This document shows, in pieces, positions 59,802-64,000 of a DNA stretch of 64,000 nt (its first letter is position 1; every line of letters begins with the position of its first letter). The notes under the pieces are model-generated. The model saw nothing but the letters and a program-made list of their open reading frames with translations. It was not told the origin of the DNA and ran no database searches. A program made the translations under genes and the position numbers. The stretch lies in NCBI GenBank assembly GCA_003164785.1, contig PLUE01000062.1, forward strand, positions 1 through 64,000. Reading direction: 5' to 3'. Source of the stretch: Gammaproteobacteria bacterium (GTDB taxonomy: Bacteria; Pseudomonadota; Gammaproteobacteria; Steroidobacterales; Steroidobacteraceae).

Positions 59802-60730
59802 CAGGCCACCTGCAGCGGAGATTCGTCTTTCAACAGCGGAAAGCCCAGCGCCTCGCGGCTTTCGCGATAAGCCTCCGCGACGCCGCGGGCCAGCGTGCGG
59901 ACGCGAAGTATGAAGCGCTGCCTCTCGGTGACTGAGACCGCGTGTCGAGCGTCCAGCAGATTGAACGAGTGCGATGCCTTCACCATTTGTTCATAGGCTG
60001 GCAGCACCAATTTATCCTCGAGTAATCTCTGGCAGGCGAATTCGTACGTATCGAAGTGGTCCAACAAAACCCGTATGTCGGCTTTCTCGAAGTTGTAGGC
60101 CGATTGCTCCACCTCGTTTTGGTGGAATATGTCCCCGTAGGTGATGGGGCCATGCGGCCCGTCAGCCCAGACGATGTCGAAAATGCTCTCCTTGCCTTGA
60201 ATGTACATGCCGAGCCGCTCGAGTCCGTAAGTGATCTCGCCCATGACCGGACGGCAATCCATGCCGCCGACCTGCTGAAAATACGTGAACTGCGAGACCT
60301 CCATGCCGTTCAGCCAGACTTCCCATCCCAGACCCCAAGCGCCCAGAGTCGGGGATTCCCAGTTGTCCTCGACGAATCGAACGTCGTGAGTCAGCAGGTC
60401 GAAACCCAACGATCGCAGCGAGCCTAGATAGAGTTCCTGGAAGTCGTCCGGCGAGGGTTTGATGGCCACCTGAAATTGATAGTAGTGTTGCAAGCGGAAC
60501 GGGTTATTGCCGTAGCGTCCATCGGTGGGCCGCCGCGACGGTTGTACATACGCGGCGCGCCAGGGCTCGGGCCCGACGGCGCGCAAGAAGGTGGCGGTAT
60601 GAAAGGTGCCGGCGCCCATTTCCATGTCGTAGGGCTGCAAGATAATGCATCCCTGATCGGACCAGTATTTTTGCAACGCAAAAATCAATTCTTGAAACGT
60701 GCGAGGCGGCGCTGGAAGTGCTTTGGCCAT
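59801..60730 (-). CDS. glyQ: glycine--tRNA ligase subunit alpha
   Basis: [41 protein letters not shown]; start overlaps at glyS. Confidence 0.98.
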   Translation of the reverse strand: MAKALPAPPRTFQELIFALQKYWSDQGCIILQPYDMEMGAGTFHTATFLRAVGPEPWRAAYVQPSRRPTDGRYGNNPFRLQHYYQFQVAIKPSPDDFQELYLGSLRSLGFDLLTHDVRFVEDNWESPTLGAWGLGWEVWLNGMEVSQFTYFQQVGGMDCRPVMGEITYGLERLGMYIQGKESIFDIVWADGPHGPITYGDIFHQNEVEQSAYNFEKADIRVLLDHFDTYEFACQRLLEDKLVLPAYEQMVKASHSFNLLDARHAVSVTERQRFILRVRTLARGVAEAYRESREALGFPLLKDESPLQVA

Positions 60731-60924
60731 CTTGTGCTCTGAGCGAAATAACGGCCGCGAGTATAGCCACGCGGGGCGCGCGCTGTCGTGAGCTTGAGGG
60801 CCCGGGGCTGTTCGCCGGCGATCCCGACGCACCAAAGTAGCGCACGATTTCAGTCGTTGGGTCATAATGGCGCGCCGATGCACGAAGCTGGCGCGCAAGT
60901 GACTGATCCATATGAACCTGTCCC

Positions 60925-60940
60925 TGGCACAGTTGCTGCA
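60925..60940 (+). promoter_or_regulatory. sigma54 (-24/-12) promoter of glnA
   Basis: TGGCACAgttgCTGCA versus TGGCACRNNNNTTGCW (one mismatch), correct GG/GC spacing, about 60 bp before glnA ATG. Confidence 0.75.
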
Positions 60941-61000
60941 TTGTCACAGAACCCCGGCATTGACCGGACCCGAAGAGCTCTCCACCTCGCGAGGACGCAA

Positions 61001-62410
61001 ATGACTCCCGCTGATGTTCTGAAATTGATCAAAGAAAAAGAGGCGAAGTTCGCCGATCTCCGCTTTACCGACACTATCGGCAAGGAGCATCACGTAACCA
61101 TCCCGACGCGCCTCGTCGACGAAGGATTTTTCAAGGACGGCAAGATGTTCGACGGCTCGTCGATTGCCGGCTGGAAGGGCATCAACGAATCCGACATGAT
61201 TTTGATGCCGGACCCCGAAACCGCCGTCATCGACCCCTTTTATGAGGAAACGACGGTGAATTTGCGCTGCGACGTCATTGAACCGATGACCATGCAGGGC
61301 TATGAGCGCGATCCTCGATCCTTGGCGAAGCGCGCCGAGGCGTACCTGAAATCGTCGGGCATCGCGGACTCCGCGCTGTTCGGTCCCGAGAACGAGTTCT
61401 TCATTTTCGACACCGTGACGTCGAGCGTCGCCATGAATGGCTGCTCGTATGAAGTCGATTCGTACGAAGGCGCTTGGAATTCCAACAAGAGCTATGAGGA
61501 CGGCAACAAGGGGCACCGACCCGCCGTCAAGGGTGGTTACTTTCCGGTCCCCCCGGTCGATGCCCAGCAGGACATCCGCACGGCCATGTCACTGGCCTGC
61601 GAGGAGATGGGGCTCAAGTTCGAGGTCCACCATCACGAGGTGGCGACGGCAGGTCAGGGCGAGATCAACGTGGCTGCGAACACGCTGACCAAGAAGGCCG
61701 ATGAGGTCCAGATCCTCAAATACGCCCTGCAGAACGTGGCTCACGGCTACGGCAAAACGCTGACGTTCATGCCGAAACCCATCGTGGGAGACAACGGCAG
61801 CGGCATGCACGTGCACATGTCCCTGCAAAAAGACGGCAAGCCGATGTTCGCGGGAGACAAGTACGGTGGCCTGTCCGATACCGCGCTTTATTATATCGGC
61901 GGCATCATCAAGCACGCGCGCGCGCTCAATGCATTCACCAACGCGAGCACGAACTCGTACAAACGTCTCGTTCCCGGATTCGAAGCGCCCGTGAAGCTCG
62001 CTTATTCGGCCCGCAACCGCTCGGCCTCCATTCGCATCCCCTGGATTGCCAATCCGAAGGGGCGCCGCATCGAGGTGCGCTTTCCGGACGCGACGGCGAA
62101 TCCGTACTTTGCGTTTTCGGCCATGTTGCTGGCCGGACTCGACGGTATTCAGAACAAGATCCATCCCGGCGATCCCGGCGACAAGGACCTTTACGACCTG
62201 GAGCCCGAAGAGGACAAGAAGATACCGACGGTATGCCATTCGTTGGACATGGCGCTCGATTACCTGGACAAGGATCGGGCCTTCCTGAAGGTGGGCGGTG
62301 TGTTTACCGATGACTTGATCGATGCGTACATCGAATTGAAGATGAAGGAAGTCACTCGCTTGCGGATGACACCGCATCCGATCGAGATTGAGATGTACTA
62401 CAGTCTGTAA
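61001..62410 (+). CDS. glnA: type I glutamine synthetase
   Basis: [31 protein letters not shown]. Confidence 0.98.
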   Translation: MTPADVLKLIKEKEAKFADLRFTDTIGKEHHVTIPTRLVDEGFFKDGKMFDGSSIAGWKGINESDMILMPDPETAVIDPFYEETTVNLRCDVIEPMTMQGYERDPRSLAKRAEAYLKSSGIADSALFGPENEFFIFDTVTSSVAMNGCSYEVDSYEGAWNSNKSYEDGNKGHRPAVKGGYFPVPPVDAQQDIRTAMSLACEEMGLKFEVHHHEVATAGQGEINVAANTLTKKADEVQILKYALQNVAHGYGKTLTFMPKPIVGDNGSGMHVHMSLQKDGKPMFAGDKYGGLSDTALYYIGGIIKHARALNAFTNASTNSYKRLVPGFEAPVKLAYSARNRSASIRIPWIANPKGRRIEVRFPDATANPYFAFSAMLLAGLDGIQNKIHPGDPGDKDLYDLEPEEDKKIPTVCHSLDMALDYLDKDRAFLKVGGVFTDDLIDAYIELKMKEVTRLRMTPHPIEIEMYYSL

Positions 62411-62440
62411 TTCCGCTCCCTGGGGGTGCTACAGCCTTAA

Positions 62441-62475
62441 GGTGACGGCGGTCACGCCGCCGTCACCCCGTTTTG
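62441..62475 (+). terminator. rho-independent terminator of glnA
   Basis: GGTGACGGCGG-tcacg-CCGCCGTCACC then CCGTTTTG. Confidence 0.8.
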
Positions 62476-62509
62476 TGGTCGAGAGGCGATAGGGCTATGC
62501 TTTCGAGTT

Positions 62510-63046
62510 ATGCACCTTTGGCGACTTTGGATTGCTCTCGGTCTGTTCGCGGCTTTTGCGGCCGGGGCAGCCGTGGTCTACAAATGGACCGACGGCGATG
62601 GCGTGGTTCACTTTTCGGATCAGCCGGTTCCGGGGGCCGAGAAGATCGTGACGTCGTCGGGTTCGACGAACGGCATCGGCGGCACGTCATCATCGGGAGC
62701 CGGCACGACACCCAAGAGCGCGACCGCCGCACCCAAGGTGGGCGAAGCGACGATCGAATCGCCATCGAAGGAACAGGTGTTCTTCGGCGACGATGTGATC
62801 CCGGTACGTCTCAACTTGGCGCCCGAGCTGCAACCGACCCAGGCCATCGCGTGGAAATTGAACGGCGCTACGCTGGATCAGCCGCGCGACGCGATCAGCT
62901 TCGCACTGCAGACACTGCCGCGTGGAACGTACTCGATCTCGGCGACCGTGACGGATTCCGCCAGCGGCGGGTCGCTGAGCACGGAAAGCGTCACCTTTTA
63001 TGTCAGACAACCTTCCGAACTCGCTCCGCAGCACAAGAAATCCTGA
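62510..63046 (+). CDS. DUF4124 domain-containing protein
   Basis: signal peptide then VVYKWTDGDGVVHFSDQPVPGAEKI. Confidence 0.88.
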   Translation: MHLWRLWIALGLFAAFAAGAAVVYKWTDGDGVVHFSDQPVPGAEKIVTSSGSTNGIGGTSSSGAGTTPKSATAAPKVGEATIESPSKEQVFFGDDVIPVRLNLAPELQPTQAIAWKLNGATLDQPRDAISFALQTLPRGTYSISATVTDSASGGSLSTESVTFYVRQPSELAPQHKKS

Positions 63047-63058
63047 CCGTATTTCCAC

Positions 63059-64000
63059 TTGCAGCGGAGCGCGCGCTTGGCTGCTGAGCTGCAAACCCAG
63101 GTCCCAGCGGAGGGCACCGAGCTGCTCGATGCGCTGGTCACCAGCGTTTTCCTGCTCGATCAAGACCTGCACGTCATCTATTTGAATGCAGCGGCGCAGA
63201 CGCTGCTGGGCCTAGGATCAAACCAAGCGTTGGGCCGCCGCTTCACCGAGCTGACTCGTGGCGCCGACACGATGCTCACGCTGTTCGATCGGGCACGGAC
63301 CGGCGGCGAAGGCGTGGTGCAACGCGAACTCGCGTGGCCCGCGCCGGGTGGCGTGGACCGAATTCTCGACTGCGCCGTGACGCAGATCGTCGTTGGGCAT
63401 AACCCGCGCCTGTTGATCGAAATCGAGGACATCACCCAGCATCGGCGTCTGACGCGCGAGAACGCGCTGTTGGCCCAGCTCGGTGGCAGCCGTTTGATGG
63501 TCCGGCAGCTCGCTCACGAGATCAAGAATCCGCTCGGTGGCCTGCGAGGCGCTGCGCAACTTCTGGAACGCGAATTACTGGATCCTGCGCTGCGCGAGTA
63601 CACGCGCGTCATCATCAGTGAGGCGGATAGGCTCACGAATCTGCTCGATTCCATGCTGGGTCCCGGACGACCGCCCGCGAAGCAGCTGGTGAACGTCCAT
63701 GAGCTGCTGGAGCGGGTATATCACCTGTTACGCAGCGAGGCGCCGGAGGGTGTGACCGTCGATCGCGACTACGATCCAAGCCTGCCTGCGCTCACGGTCG
63801 ACCCGAATCACATCATCCAGGCCATGCTCAATCTCGGCCGTAATGCCGTCCAGGCGCTGTCGAGCGGCGGCGTGGAGTCGCCACGGCTGGTGCTGCGCAC
63901 CCGGGCCGCCTCCAACGTGAGCGTCGGCGCGAGACGCCATCGTTTGGTGGCCTCGATCCAGTTCGAAGACAACGGACCCGGCGTGCTCGCAGAAATCCGC
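63059..64000 (+). CDS. glnL: nitrogen regulation sensor histidine kinase NtrB/GlnL, truncated by window end (not in ORF track)
   Basis: manual translation: PAS-like region, LMVRQLAHEIKNPLGGLRGAAQLLERE, LNLGRNAVQAL; TTG start at 63059 or 63077. Confidence 0.9.
   Translation, partial: MQRSARLAAELQTQVPAEGTELLDALVTSVFLLDQDLHVIYLNAAAQTLLGLGSNQALGRRFTELTRGADTMLTLFDRARTGGEGVVQRELAWPAPGGVDRILDCAVTQIVVGHNPRLLIEIEDITQHRRLTRENALLAQLGGSRLMVRQLAHEIKNPLGGLRGAAQLLERELLDPALREYTRVIISEADRLTNLLDSMLGPGRPPAKQLVNVHELLERVYHLLRSEAPEGVTVDRDYDPSLPALTVDPNHIIQAMLNLGRNAVQALSSGGVESPRLVLRTRAASNVSVGARRHRLVASIQFEDNGPGVLAEIR

Noticed and set aside
60828-60850. Possible NtrC binding site upstream of glnA (GCACCAAAGTAGCGCAC)
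   Set aside because: Right half does not match the GGTGC arm; too weak to call.

Overview
The window looks like the replication-origin region of a high-GC gammaproteobacterial chromosome (phylum-level call is inference from gene content and order). Left of the origin, mostly on the minus strand: dacB 3' end, methyltransferase, glmS, an RND efflux tripartite set, porin, MFS + ornithine-cyclodeaminase-like pair, glmU, the complete atpIBEFHAGDC operon, parB, parA, rsmG, an MBL-hydrolase cassette, S9 peptidase, cytochrome c, an orphan OppA-like protein, mnmG, class I fumarase, an N-terminally truncated NatB-like permease, mnmE, yidC, yidD, rnpA and rpmH. Right of it: dnaA, a DnaA-box cluster (oriC candidate), dnaN, recF, gyrB, msrQ/msrP, iorA/iorB/cytochrome c, DMT transporter, acyltransferase 3, aldehyde dehydrogenase, TetR, a TonB-like N-terminal fragment, plsC, glyS, glyQ, glnA (with a sigma54-type promoter), a DUF4124 protein and ntrB (partial, absent from the ORF track). 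Most of the window is ordinary housekeeping DNA. The best second-look items are: a perfect parS site inside a conserved recF motif with a second one just after recF; three non-canonical gene cassettes interrupting the usual glmS-glmU, rsmG-mnmG and mnmG-mnmE neighbourhoods; a truncated orphan NatB permease; a 36-bp perfect palindrome ending a TonB-like ORF; paired TetR-like operators; and tandem 13-bp repeats between msrPQ and iorAB. I found no convincing wholly new system, CRISPR array, prophage, IS element, tRNA or rRNA.
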